The notes under the pieces are model-generated. The model was not told where the DNA came from, searched no databases, and saw only the letters and a program-made list of their open reading frames with translations. The position numbers and the translations under genes are program-made. From Chitinophaga qingshengii (GTDB lineage Bacteria; Bacteroidota; Bacteroidia; Chitinophagales; Chitinophagaceae): a stretch of DNA of 64,000 nt. The stretch spans positions 3,658,001-3,722,000 of the forward strand of contig NZ_JACVFC010000001.1 in the NCBI RefSeq assembly GCF_014529935.1. The letters run 5' to 3'. This document shows positions 10,179-18,035 of this stretch, piece by piece (position 1 is the first letter of the stretch; every line of letters starts with the position of its first letter).

Positions 10179-10210
10179 GGCACCCCTGGATTTTCCAGGG
10201 GGCCTTTTTT
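10179..10210 (+). terminator. Intrinsic terminator of GH31
   Basis: CCCCTGG / CCAGGGG stem with loop ATTTT followed by GGCC and T7, starting 10 bases after the GH31 stop. Confidence 0.85.
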
Positions 10211-10211
10211 T

Positions 10212-10358
10212 CACGCGAAGGCGCAAAGCAGCAAAGCGCGCAAAAATGATATAAGCGAATATAAGAAAGCAAAGGAGCGAAGATCAAATGATCTTCGCTC
10301 CTTTGCTTTCTTATTTAAACATAACAAAACACCTTTGCGTGCTTTGCTGCTTTGCGCC
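10212..10358. repeat. Nested palindromic element between convergent genes
   Basis: Inner perfect palindrome 10261-10314 (26-bp arms around a 2-base centre). It is flanked by imperfect outer arms: 10212-10246, made of GCGCAAAG/CAGCAAAG/CGCGCAAA words, and its reverse complement at about 10331-10366. It sits exactly between the GH31 gene and the chitinase gene. It could end transcription from both sides, but the arms are far longer than a terminator needs. Confidence 0.85.
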
Positions 10359-10368
10359 TTTGCGAGAA

Positions 10369-13300
10369 CTAGAGCTTCACAATTTTGCTACGCCAGATTT
10401 TTCTGCTCTGCTGGCTGGTCACCCGGATGATCCAGGTGCCATTCGGCACTTTAGATACATCCACGCGCAGCGGCTGGGAGCCTTTGGCATTCGCAATATG
10501 TATCTGTTGCAGTACCGGGGCGCTGCCTTTCAGGTCCAGCACTTCTACCAGCAGTTTATCGCCGGCGTTGGCATTTACCTGTATCTGCAGATCCGGACCG
10601 GTTACCGGGTTCGGGTAAGCTATCAGTTGTTCAGGCTGTGAGGAAGCCATCGTAGCAGACATCGAAGCAGCAGCAGCGGTACAGTTACGCACAAACTGCC
10701 ATGGCTGGCTGCCACTGGTAGCATCCGGCTGATCGCCCTGTGTCCACCATTTAGCTCTGTACACTTTACTGTTATATACCGCCGAGTCACCGCCGCTATA
10801 AGCTTTGGAAGATGACCAGAGCTGTATTCCGTTACAGTCTCCGCCACCGCCCGGGTTACCGCCACCACTACAATCACTTACATAATCCCAGGGTTTGCCG
10901 CCGCCGGTGTTCTGGTCCGGACGATCACCCTGTGTCCACCATTTCGCCGTATATATTTTGCCGTTATACACCACTTTGGCGCCACCATTATAGGCTGTAG
11001 TGGCAGACCATTCAGGGATACCGTTACAACCACCGGTAGAGCCATTCACTGTAATGCTTACCACACCGGAGGTAGTAGTTGCGCCAGCATTATCTGTTGC
11101 TTTAGCAGTAAGGCTGTAAGTACCCGCTGCTACGGTGCTCCAGGTCCAGGTGTAAGGCGCTGTGCTGTCCACACCCAGCAGGGTACTGCCGTTGTAGAAG
11201 GCTACGCGGGTCACTACGCCATCGCTGTCAGAAGCTGCGGCTGTTATATTCACAGTAGCCGGCGCGGTGAAAGTAGCGTTGTTAGCCGGTGAGGTGATAT
11301 TTACCACCGGAGGTTTGTTGCCCGGGGAAGTCACGCTGATATTTACCACAGCAGAAGTAGTGGTAGCACCTTTGTTATCGGTGGCCCTGGCAGTAAGACT
11401 GTAGTTGCCGGCAGCTACGTTGCTCCAGGTCCAGGTATAAGGCGCTACGCTGTCTACGCCCAGCAGGGTACTGCCGTTGTAGAATGCTACGCGGGTCACC
11501 ACGCCATCGCTATCGGAAGCTGCAGCCGCAATGTTCACCGTAGCCGGAGCTGCATAGGAGGCGTTGTTGGCCGGAGAAGTGATGCTTACTACCGGGGGCT
11601 TATTACCTGGTGTAGAACCGAAGAAATAATCGTAGTAGTTATTGGCAAATTCGTCGTTATTGGCTTTGTCCCAGTTGATAGACCAGGTCATGATACCGCG
11701 TAAATTAGGGTATCCTGCCGGGTTACGCAGCTGGTAAGCACCGCCGTAGGTCTGACCTTTCATCAGGTAGTCCAGTGCTTTTTTCACATTGGCCGGTGTG
11801 GTGTAACCACCGCCGGCAGCGCTGGGGGTAGCCGGAAGACCGAATGCCACCTGATCCTGGCGCAGTGCCGGGAAAGTTTGGCTGGTACCCGCTACCGGGA
11901 ACCCTTTCATCAGCATTTCAGACATCGATACGATGAAGTCGGAAGTACCCTGGTTGTATACGCCGTTATCAAGGCCCATCACGGAACCGGTATTATAATA
12001 TTGCGTCTGGATGAAAGTTAACTCATTACGCAAGCCATACACAATAGGCAGGTAAGCACCTACCAATGGTGCATAAGTAGAGCCATAGGCCGTTTGCACG
12101 TAGTAGGTTTCCGGCGCCATGGTGAGCCAGCAGTTTTTGCCCTGTCCTTTACGATAGGCAATGATTTCTTTTACGCCGGCTATCAGGTTTTGCACCTTCG
12201 GCGTAGTAGGATTGGTGAAATCCTTGTCGCCATTGTCCAGCTGCAGATTGGTACCGCCTTCAATGTCCAGGTCGAAGCCATCGAAGTTGTACTGGTCCAG
12301 CAATGCTTTCATGGAAGTCACAAAAGCCGTTTTCTGCGCGGCAGTGGTAAGATTGAGATTGCCGTTTTCCCCACCGATAGACAACAACACTTTTTTGCCT
12401 TGTGATTGCAGGTATTGTACATCGGACAGGAACTGCGCAGCCGTTACGTTTTCAGGCACAAAGGAAATGGTAGCCTGATCTGTACCACTGACAGCAAAAG
12501 CAATTTCTATTACATTGTATTTGGGATTGACATTACGGAGAGGGATATACGGAGAAGCATCTGTGGGAGATCCCCAGTTTTGCCAGTAGCCCACGATTAC
12601 CTTACCGGAATCACCGCCGTTGCCGGGACCGGAGGTATTTACCACCAGGTTCACCAGGGAAGAAGTGGTAGCAGCGCCTTTGTTATCAGTAGCAATGGCT
12701 TTCACCGTGTAATTGCCAGCCGGCACATTATTCCATGCATAGCTGTAAGGGGAGGTACTGTCTGTTCCCAACAGGGTAGTACCATTGTAGAAATCTACTT
12801 TAACCACCTGTCCGTCGCTATCACTGGCGTTAGCCTGAATGGTGATATTGGCCGGTGCGGTAAATGTCGCATTGTTGGCCGGAGCAGTGATGCTCACGGT
12901 AGGCGGCACATTGGTACCACCGCCGCCGGTAGCAAATACCTGGTTGATTTTATTCACCAGCGGATTAGTGGTATTGGGACAATAGATCAGTTTTCCTTTG
13001 GGCACAGTGCTGCTGGTCATATTGGTCATATCGCCGTACACCTGCCAGATGATCACACCAGCCAGGTTGTTGTCTTTAATATATTGTGCCTTGGCAGCAA
13101 CAGAGCGTTCGTTATCGTAGCTCAGGAAAAAGTTGCCTTTGGTTTTATAGGGCACTTTCGCCACATCATCCCAGTTGTCGGTCCAGCCGGAGCCTGCGCC
13201 GGTAGTGTTCTGTATGTAGCTGTAGTTCGGTGTACCGTCCCACACATCTTTGGTCCAGTTGGTATAGTCTGCGCTGGTCTGGATAGGACCATCCGGTTGC

Positions 13301-14454
13301 ACCGTTTCGGCACGTTTTACGGTAGCGGCGTTCAACGCAGCATTACCGTTCGTGATCACGCCACGGCCATAGAAAGGAGCGCCCAGGTTTACTTTGCTCA
13401 TATTGATGCCCAATGCGCGTAACCCTTTGGTAGTGGAGTCAATAGAAAAACCGGGAAACTCCTGACCAGGGTACTCATACAAGGGAGAGTTGTGTCCTGC
13501 CTTATCAGACCAGCCACCGTTGTAATCGTAGGTCATCATGTTAAAGTAGTTCAGGACGTTGTTCAGCCGTGCCCAGTCAAATCCGGGAAGCTTTTTGAGA
13601 GCAGGGGAGAAGCAGCTGGTCATCAGTTTATTGGGACCAATAGCAGCTCTCACCTGTTCCAGCAGGATAGCGAAGTTGGTGTAATCCGCCGTGCTGTAAT
13701 GTTCGATGTTCATACCCGCATCGTTGGGGTATTCCCAGTCGAAGTCGATGCCATCAAAGCCCATGCTGATCAGCTGTTGGCAGTTAGCCACAAATTTGGC
13801 TCGTTTAGTAGCATCCGCCGCTACCTCCGGGTAGTGTTTACACATGCTCCAGCCGCCTACAGAGGCGAGTACTTTCACGCCTTTCTGGTGGGCCAGGTCA
13901 ATTACGCCGGGAGCGCCGCCCTGTTTGGGTACAGACAGCGGGAAGCTACCGGTTTTACCGGTGTTGACGTTCGTCCATCCGCTGCCGCCGTTGCGGTACC
14001 CGAGAGAATAGGCATAGCTGTTATCCGGAATATAATACAGGACATCCAGTTCGCCATACAGCAGGTACATATCCCAGCTGCTGTAGATGTCCTCATTTAC
14101 CAGTGGGGCGGGGTCCTGTACAGCGCCGGCCTGGTAAATATTTTTGTTGCGGAAATCCCCGCTGTGCAGGGAGCCGTCTTTCGCCACACCAAAGAACGAA
14201 AAGTTCAGGATGGTGTACTGCGAATAGTCCACATTAAGATGATTGTAACCGCCCGCCGGGACGGTGCCTGCCACATTTTTCCAGGCATCCCATTGGGTGA
14301 TGTAACCGATCACCTGTTTGGTGTGTTGATGAGTGGTGGCCGGAACAGTTGGGCTTACCTGGGCAACGCCCCTGGGTAATAGCGACAGTAACAGCCAACA
14401 GACGAGTGCGATACAGCGAAATGCTGCGCCTTCATTGGTAGATTTTGGTGCCAT
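10369..14454 (-). CDS. Secreted chitinase with two GH18 domains, CBM5/12 pair and T9SS tail
   Basis: 1361 residues. Order: signal peptide 1-32; GH18 domain 1 (about 46-495) with DGIDFDWE at 234-241 and an inserted segment (MTYDYNGGW) of the ChiA type; Ig-like domain 516-607; GH18 domain 2 (617-946) with DGFDLDIE at 725-732; two nearly identical Ig-like domains (952-1043, 1046-1137); two CBM5/12 chitin-binding modules (about 1143-1195, 1208-1258; AKWWTQGD in both); and a T9SS type A sorting domain (1278-1361, AYPNPV...WRSKIVKL). Both catalytic acid residues (Glu241, Glu732) are present. Endo- and exo-type domains on one secreted chain resemble the ChiA design of Flavobacterium johnsoniae. Transcribed convergently with the GH31 locus. 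Confidence 0.95.
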   Translation of the reverse strand: MAPKSTNEGAAFRCIALVCWLLLSLLPRGVAQVSPTVPATTHQHTKQVIGYITQWDAWKNVAGTVPAGGYNHLNVDYSQYTILNFSFFGVAKDGSLHSGDFRNKNIYQAGAVQDPAPLVNEDIYSSWDMYLLYGELDVLYYIPDNSYAYSLGYRNGGSGWTNVNTGKTGSFPLSVPKQGGAPGVIDLAHQKGVKVLASVGGWSMCKHYPEVAADATKRAKFVANCQQLISMGFDGIDFDWEYPNDAGMNIEHYSTADYTNFAILLEQVRAAIGPNKLMTSCFSPALKKLPGFDWARLNNVLNYFNMMTYDYNGGWSDKAGHNSPLYEYPGQEFPGFSIDSTTKGLRALGINMSKVNLGAPFYGRGVITNGNAALNAATVKRAETVQPDGPIQTSADYTNWTKDVWDGTPNYSYIQNTTGAGSGWTDNWDDVAKVPYKTKGNFFLSYDNERSVAAKAQYIKDNNLAGVIIWQVYGDMTNMTSSTVPKGKLIYCPNTTNPLVNKINQVFATGGGGTNVPPTVSITAPANNATFTAPANITIQANASDSDGQVVKVDFYNGTTLLGTDSTSPYSYAWNNVPAGNYTVKAIATDNKGAATTSSLVNLVVNTSGPGNGGDSGKVIVGYWQNWGSPTDASPYIPLRNVNPKYNVIEIAFAVSGTDQATISFVPENVTAAQFLSDVQYLQSQGKKVLLSIGGENGNLNLTTAAQKTAFVTSMKALLDQYNFDGFDLDIEGGTNLQLDNGDKDFTNPTTPKVQNLIAGVKEIIAYRKGQGKNCWLTMAPETYYVQTAYGSTYAPLVGAYLPIVYGLRNELTFIQTQYYNTGSVMGLDNGVYNQGTSDFIVSMSEMLMKGFPVAGTSQTFPALRQDQVAFGLPATPSAAGGGYTTPANVKKALDYLMKGQTYGGAYQLRNPAGYPNLRGIMTWSINWDKANNDEFANNYYDYFFGSTPGNKPPVVSITSPANNASYAAPATVNIAAAASDSDGVVTRVAFYNGSTLLGVDSVAPYTWTWSNVAAGNYSLTARATDNKGATTTSAVVNISVTSPGNKPPVVNITSPANNATFTAPATVNITAAASDSDGVVTRVAFYNGSTLLGVDSTAPYTWTWSTVAAGTYSLTAKATDNAGATTTSGVVSITVNGSTGGCNGIPEWSATTAYNGGAKVVYNGKIYTAKWWTQGDRPDQNTGGGKPWDYVSDCSGGGNPGGGGDCNGIQLWSSSKAYSGGDSAVYNSKVYRAKWWTQGDQPDATSGSQPWQFVRNCTAAAASMSATMASSQPEQLIAYPNPVTGPDLQIQVNANAGDKLLVEVLDLKGSAPVLQQIHIANAKGSQPLRVDVSKVPNGTWIIRVTSQQSRKIWRSKIVKL
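11041..11601 (-). repeat. Tandem Ig-like domain repeat inside chitinase
   Basis: Residues 952-1043 and 1046-1137 are two copies of one domain (GVVTRVAFYNGSTLLGVDS in both) that remain close at DNA level, for example the shared words around 11168-11230 and 11455-11517. A third, more diverged copy lies between the two catalytic domains (residues 516-607). This suggests recent internal duplication. Confidence 0.85.
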
Positions 14455-14833
14455 TGCAATTGTTTGTTAGATAATGGTTATTAAATACTAGTGCTCGGCT
14501 GACAGGGAATTACATGTACGTTCGGGTTAATGCTGGGCTATCGTTATGTAAGGTTTTCAGATCTTTCAAAAGGGTATTCACGTAAAAATTACAGCACGAT
14601 GGGAGAGTCGGGGCAGGTCCTGAAAAGTACCATGCAAAAAAATATTTTTTTCAGCGATACTGCCGTATAGTTACTGCCGGAATAATTATACCGCATATTG
14701 TGAGGACTCCTTTTGTGGTAAAAATCAGCACGCAAATACCTTGCGCAATGAAGGTGTAACTTTGTTGTCAGCATCATGTGATTGTTGTTTCCGGAGTGGT
14801 TATCATTTTTCTCACCTCTCACAAAAAAACTGC
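14455..14833. other. Intergenic region between divergent chitinase and hypothetical gene
   Basis: 379 bases with no ORF that looks real. A TAACTTTG box at 14757-14764 fits the -7 element for the rightward gene starting at 14834. No clear TAnnTTTG box was found for the leftward chitinase gene, so its promoter may be regulator-dependent. Confidence 0.4.
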
Positions 14834-15190
14834 ATGATATCAGATCCTAATTTGCTCAGGGATGTTTACTCCATTTTTAACCTCTTCTGTGGAAAATTCC
14901 GGCAGATGGTATGTACCTCCTGTAACTGGAGCGAACCTACGTTTTATCGCAAAATGCGCTGCGATTATCCGGCAGCGGGCAAAAAAGGCCGGAAGTCTTT
15001 TCTTAGCAAAGCAGAAGAAGAAGCTATCCTGAGGGAGGCGCATATAGCTTCAGAACGCTTACTGTTATTGCTGCAACAGCATTTTAAAACCCCGGACACG
15101 GGGTCTCACTGGCTGGACGAACCGGAGGGAACGGCAGAAATCTATTTTTTGAGCGATGTAACAGTACCGGTGGAGGAAATTCCTTTTTAA
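14834..15190 (+). CDS. Hypothetical protein, 118 residues
   Basis: I do not recognise this family. The ATG at 14834 was preferred because a TAACTTTG box lies about 70 bases upstream and the longer version (from 14741) would start inside that region. The protein is soluble. It has a Cys pair (MVCTSCNW), a basic helical middle (FYRKMR, GKKGRKSFLSKAEEEAI) and an acidic end. The segment SEPTFYRKM could be part of a helix-turn-helix, but this is speculative. It precedes an AraC regulator by 33 bases and may share its transcript. Confidence 0.55.
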   Translation: MISDPNLLRDVYSIFNLFCGKFRQMVCTSCNWSEPTFYRKMRCDYPAAGKKGRKSFLSKAEEEAILREAHIASERLLLLLQQHFKTPDTGSHWLDEPEGTAEIYFLSDVTVPVEEIPF

Positions 15191-15223
15191 TTTACCCAAT
15201 GGGTAATACCTTTATACTACCAT

Positions 15224-16060
15224 ATGGAAGCCATTATTCAACATATTTATCAGTCTCCCATTTGTGAGGTACATAATTTTTTATGCCAGTGCCAGGATTG
15301 TAACGTGTCTGCAAGGGAGCACCACGATAAATTTTCCATTGCCTTCATCCGGCAGGGGAACTTTATTTATAAAGTATTCCGGAATGACCTGGACGCTTTC
15401 CATGGCCTGTTCCTGATTTCCAAACCCGGCTATGAACACCGGGTAGGACATGTACATGATATGCCCGACCAATGTACCATTTTCTCTTTCCCGGCCGCAA
15501 ACACAGAACACCTCGAAGCCCAGGGGGAGGAACTGGCCTGGTTTCTGAAAAACCCGGACCTCCATGCCCTGCTGATCAAAGCAACACCGGAAATGGAATA
15601 TCTTCATCATCGTATCTTCAACCTGTTGCAACAACCGCACTTTCCGCGCCTGTGTGCTGAACAGCTGATGCTGGAGTTGTTTTCCCTGGTACTGTCCGGA
15701 GGCCAGCAAAAAATGATTACCCCGCTTACCGACCGGCAAAAAAGGCATCATCTTCCCCTGATATCAACCGTTAAAACATTTATCAGTGAAAATATTTCGG
15801 AAGACATCTCCCTGCCACAACTGGCAGACATCAGTCATCTCAGCCCCTTTCATTTTAATCGCCTGTTTAAGCAGATGACCGGCATCACGCCCTATAACTA
15901 CCTGCTACAGGTAAGATTAAAGGAAGCGCACCTGCAACTACGACACAGCCGCCAATCTATTACCCATGTGGCTTTTGAGACAGGCTTCAACAGTCTCGAA
16001 CATTTTTCTGCAGCCTATAAAAAACAATACGGCCTTTCTCCTTCTCAATCCCGACGGTAA
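15224..16060 (+). CDS. AraC-family transcriptional regulator
   Basis: 278 residues. The N-terminal half (about 15-150) has the cupin-like sensor layout of AraC regulators (REHHDKFSIAFIRQGNF...FLISKPGYEHRVGHVHD). The C-terminal part (about 180-278) has two helix-turn-helix units (LPQLADISHLSPFHFNRLFKQMTGITPYNY and ITHVAFETGFNSLEHFSAAYKKQYGLSPSQSR, given as two motifs). It likely responds to a small molecule and controls nearby genes. It lies 68 bases upstream of DinB and DUF1330 genes on the same strand. Confidence 0.9.
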   Translation: MEAIIQHIYQSPICEVHNFLCQCQDCNVSAREHHDKFSIAFIRQGNFIYKVFRNDLDAFHGLFLISKPGYEHRVGHVHDMPDQCTIFSFPAANTEHLEAQGEELAWFLKNPDLHALLIKATPEMEYLHHRIFNLLQQPHFPRLCAEQLMLELFSLVLSGGQQKMITPLTDRQKRHHLPLISTVKTFISENISEDISLPQLADISHLSPFHFNRLFKQMTGITPYNYLLQVRLKEAHLQLRHSRQSITHVAFETGFNSLEHFSAAYKKQYGLSPSQSRR

Positions 16061-16100
16061 AAACAGCAATTTTCCTTAAATCCACCCCCGCAACGTGGAA

Positions 16101-16108
16101 TAGTTTTG
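16101..16108 (+). promoter_or_regulatory. -7 promoter box for dinB-like gene
   Basis: TAGTTTTG matches TAnnTTTG and lies 21 bases before the ATG at 16129. It overlaps the alternative GTG start at 16108, which argues for the ATG. Confidence 0.55.
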
Positions 16109-16128
16109 TGTCATCAAACAACTTGTTT

Positions 16129-16545
16129 ATGAAAAAACGATTATTGGAAAAACTGGAGAATGCCCGTCAATACACCCTGAGCGTGGCCAATGCCATGCCG
16201 GCAGATAGCTATACCTATACACCGGATGCAGCTATTTGGAGCTTTAATGAACTGCTGCATCATATCGGCTATGGTATCATGTGGTGGAACGAAAACTATA
16301 TGCTGCAACAACAGGCCGACTGGAACCCGCCGACTGTGACCAAAGACCCCGCGGCCACAAAAGCATATCTGTCCGAATGTTTCGATGCGCTGCAACAGAG
16401 CGTGGAAAAAGCAACACCGGACGAGAAGATTATTGACGGGTTTTATGCTACCCTGGACCATGTCACACATCATCGCGGACAGGCGACTGTTTACCTGCGC
16501 TGTAAAGGCATCACCCCACCTGATTATTCTGAATACACCTACTAA
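16129..16545 (+). CDS. DinB-family putative metal-dependent protein
   Basis: 138 residues. Four-helix bundle of the DinB/YfiT type with the metal-ligand histidines in ELLHHIGYGI and DHVTHHRGQ. The family includes thiol transferases and uncharacterised damage-inducible enzymes; no substrate can be assigned. ATG 16129 was chosen over GTG 16108 because a -7 box covers the latter. The DUF1330 gene follows after 11 bases, so the two are likely co-transcribed. Confidence 0.85.
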   Translation: MKKRLLEKLENARQYTLSVANAMPADSYTYTPDAAIWSFNELLHHIGYGIMWWNENYMLQQQADWNPPTVTKDPAATKAYLSECFDALQQSVEKATPDEKIIDGFYATLDHVTHHRGQATVYLRCKGITPPDYSEYTY

Positions 16546-16556
16546 AACATAATCAG

Positions 16557-16853
16557 ATGGCAGCCTATTATATCAACAGCTATGATATCATTGACATGGC
16601 GCTTTTTAGCCAATACCCTCCAAAAGTGATAGTGCTACTGGAAAAATACGGGGCAACCGTGATTGCTTCCGACCTCGAAGGTATTGCAGTAGAAGGTAGT
16701 CCCCGCATGATGAACGCCATTATCCGGTTTCCTTCCACGGAAGCAGCGCTTCAATGTTATCAGGACCCGGATTATGAACCATTGAAAATACTCAGACAGC
16801 AAGCAACGCGCAATTGCACCATGGTACTGGTAAAAGCCTTCAATCCATCATAA
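16557..16853 (+). CDS. DUF1330 family protein
   Basis: 98 residues, a single ferredoxin-like alpha/beta domain. AAYYINSYDI at the start, EKYGATVIASDLEG in the middle and IIRFPSTEAALQCYQDPDYEPLKILR match DUF1330 (PF07045), a family related to dimeric barrel proteins of unknown activity. It follows DinB closely and ends at a strong bidirectional terminator. Confidence 0.88.
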   Translation: MAAYYINSYDIIDMALFSQYPPKVIVLLEKYGATVIASDLEGIAVEGSPRMMNAIIRFPSTEAALQCYQDPDYEPLKILRQQATRNCTMVLVKAFNPS

Positions 16854-16858
16854 AAAAC

Positions 16859-16885
16859 GGGGCGCTCTTTTAATAAGAGCGCCCC
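16859..16885. terminator. Bidirectional terminator
   Basis: GGGGCGCTCTT / AAGAGCGCCCC, perfect 11-bp stem, loop TTAAT, between the convergent DUF1330 and GH20-like genes. Confidence 0.85.
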
Positions 16886-16895
16886 ATTTGCTGTA

Positions 16896-18035
16896 CTATC
16901 TTTTGGCAGCATCCCGGATACCTTTAAATAACGCCTTAAAGGTATCAGCATTCGCTTTGGCGCCGGGAGTAAAATCGCCTTTGCCATAATAGGCATTGAT
17001 AAAGTCTTTTGAGTTGATCCACATCGTTTCAAACACACCTTTCATCCGATCTGCTACCGGCAACGCAAAATCGGCACGGGTACCGTCTTTCCGGCCCGCC
17101 AATATCTGATCCAGCTGCGCCATCGCCACATCTGTTTTGGCGCAGGCGCTGGCCAATACGTTAAACCCTTTCAGCGCAAAATAAGCCGGGGTAGGAGGTG
17201 CACTCTCATACTTCCAGTCGCAGATCATAATATCTTTCGGTATCCGGTCGATAGCCCGGTGCGTATCATTCATACTCGCCTGCCATGCCAGCAGATTAGT
17301 TGTTTTGCCGTCAATCAGCCGGTCACTCCACATCCACATCTCACAGCCCTTTTGTTTCAGGTGAGCATGCAACAGGTTGATGTACTCCGCCAGTATTTCA
17401 GACTTATCACGGCCACCGCAACGGGGACACTTATCATATCCCACGATCCAGGCCTCATCCAATCCAACATGCATCGCGTCTGCACCACAAACATCAATCA
17501 GTTCATCCATAATGGGAAACAGGATCTTTGGCAAATCAGGGTGCGCCGGACAAAGGCTCTTACTGTAAAAATCAAACATGCCGCCGTTTTTCCAGGGTAC
17601 CGGCGGATTATAATCCGGTGACTCATCAAACTGCGGATAGTGCTTCAACAAAGGACCTATCTCCGTTTGTTCGCTCTGGTGCGCCAGCAGGTTCATCGTT
17701 GGGATGAAGCGTATTTTGGCATCCCGGCAAGCCTGTACTATCTGCAACAGGCCTTCTTTGGAAATAGCATTCGGCTCCGCCAGTTCCGGGTGTGATTCAA
17801 ACTGATACCAGTACTCAATCCGCAAAGCCAACGTGTTAACGCCTTCTTTGGGTAATGCTTTCCTGATAAAATCACACAACAAAGGAATATCCTGTTTGGC
17901 AGGTACACTCATGAGCAGTCCTCTTACCGGTAGTTCCTGCCATTTAAAATTCTTGTAATCCTGTGTTTTCCCCTGTAGGGAGATGAATACACACATCCCT
18001 AACAACATCCATTTTAAAGCGCTTTTTACCATCAT
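16896..18035 (-). CDS. GH20-like (beta-N-acetylhexosaminidase superfamily) secreted protein
   Basis: 379 residues. Signal peptide (about 1-24). Barrel-type fold with RIEYWYQFESHPEL, a predicted catalytic pair Asp193-Glu194 in MHVGLDEAW (compare HxGxDE of GH20), and WMWSDR later. Shorter than usual GH20 enzymes and without the N-terminal GH20b domain, so it belongs to the compact GH20-like group. A CPRCGGRD segment directly after the catalytic motif is unusual for GH20. The start codon follows the stop of the NHL protein with no gap, so the two are translationally coupled. It is probably the hydrolase of the second SusC/SusD locus, acting on HexNAc-containing glycans (inference). Confidence 0.75.
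   Translation of the reverse strand: MMVKSALKWMLLGMCVFISLQGKTQDYKNFKWQELPVRGLLMSVPAKQDIPLLCDFIRKALPKEGVNTLALRIEYWYQFESHPELAEPNAISKEGLLQIVQACRDAKIRFIPTMNLLAHQSEQTEIGPLLKHYPQFDESPDYNPPVPWKNGGMFDFYSKSLCPAHPDLPKILFPIMDELIDVCGADAMHVGLDEAWIVGYDKCPRCGGRDKSEILAEYINLLHAHLKQKGCEMWMWSDRLIDGKTTNLLAWQASMNDTHRAIDRIPKDIMICDWKYESAPPTPAYFALKGFNVLASACAKTDVAMAQLDQILAGRKDGTRADFALPVADRMKGVFETMWINSKDFINAYYGKGDFTPGAKANADTFKALFKGIRDAAKR

Noticed and set aside
12094..13422. Open frames on the + strand opposite the chitinase
   Set aside because: Antisense to confirmed GH18 domains; no motif or start context.
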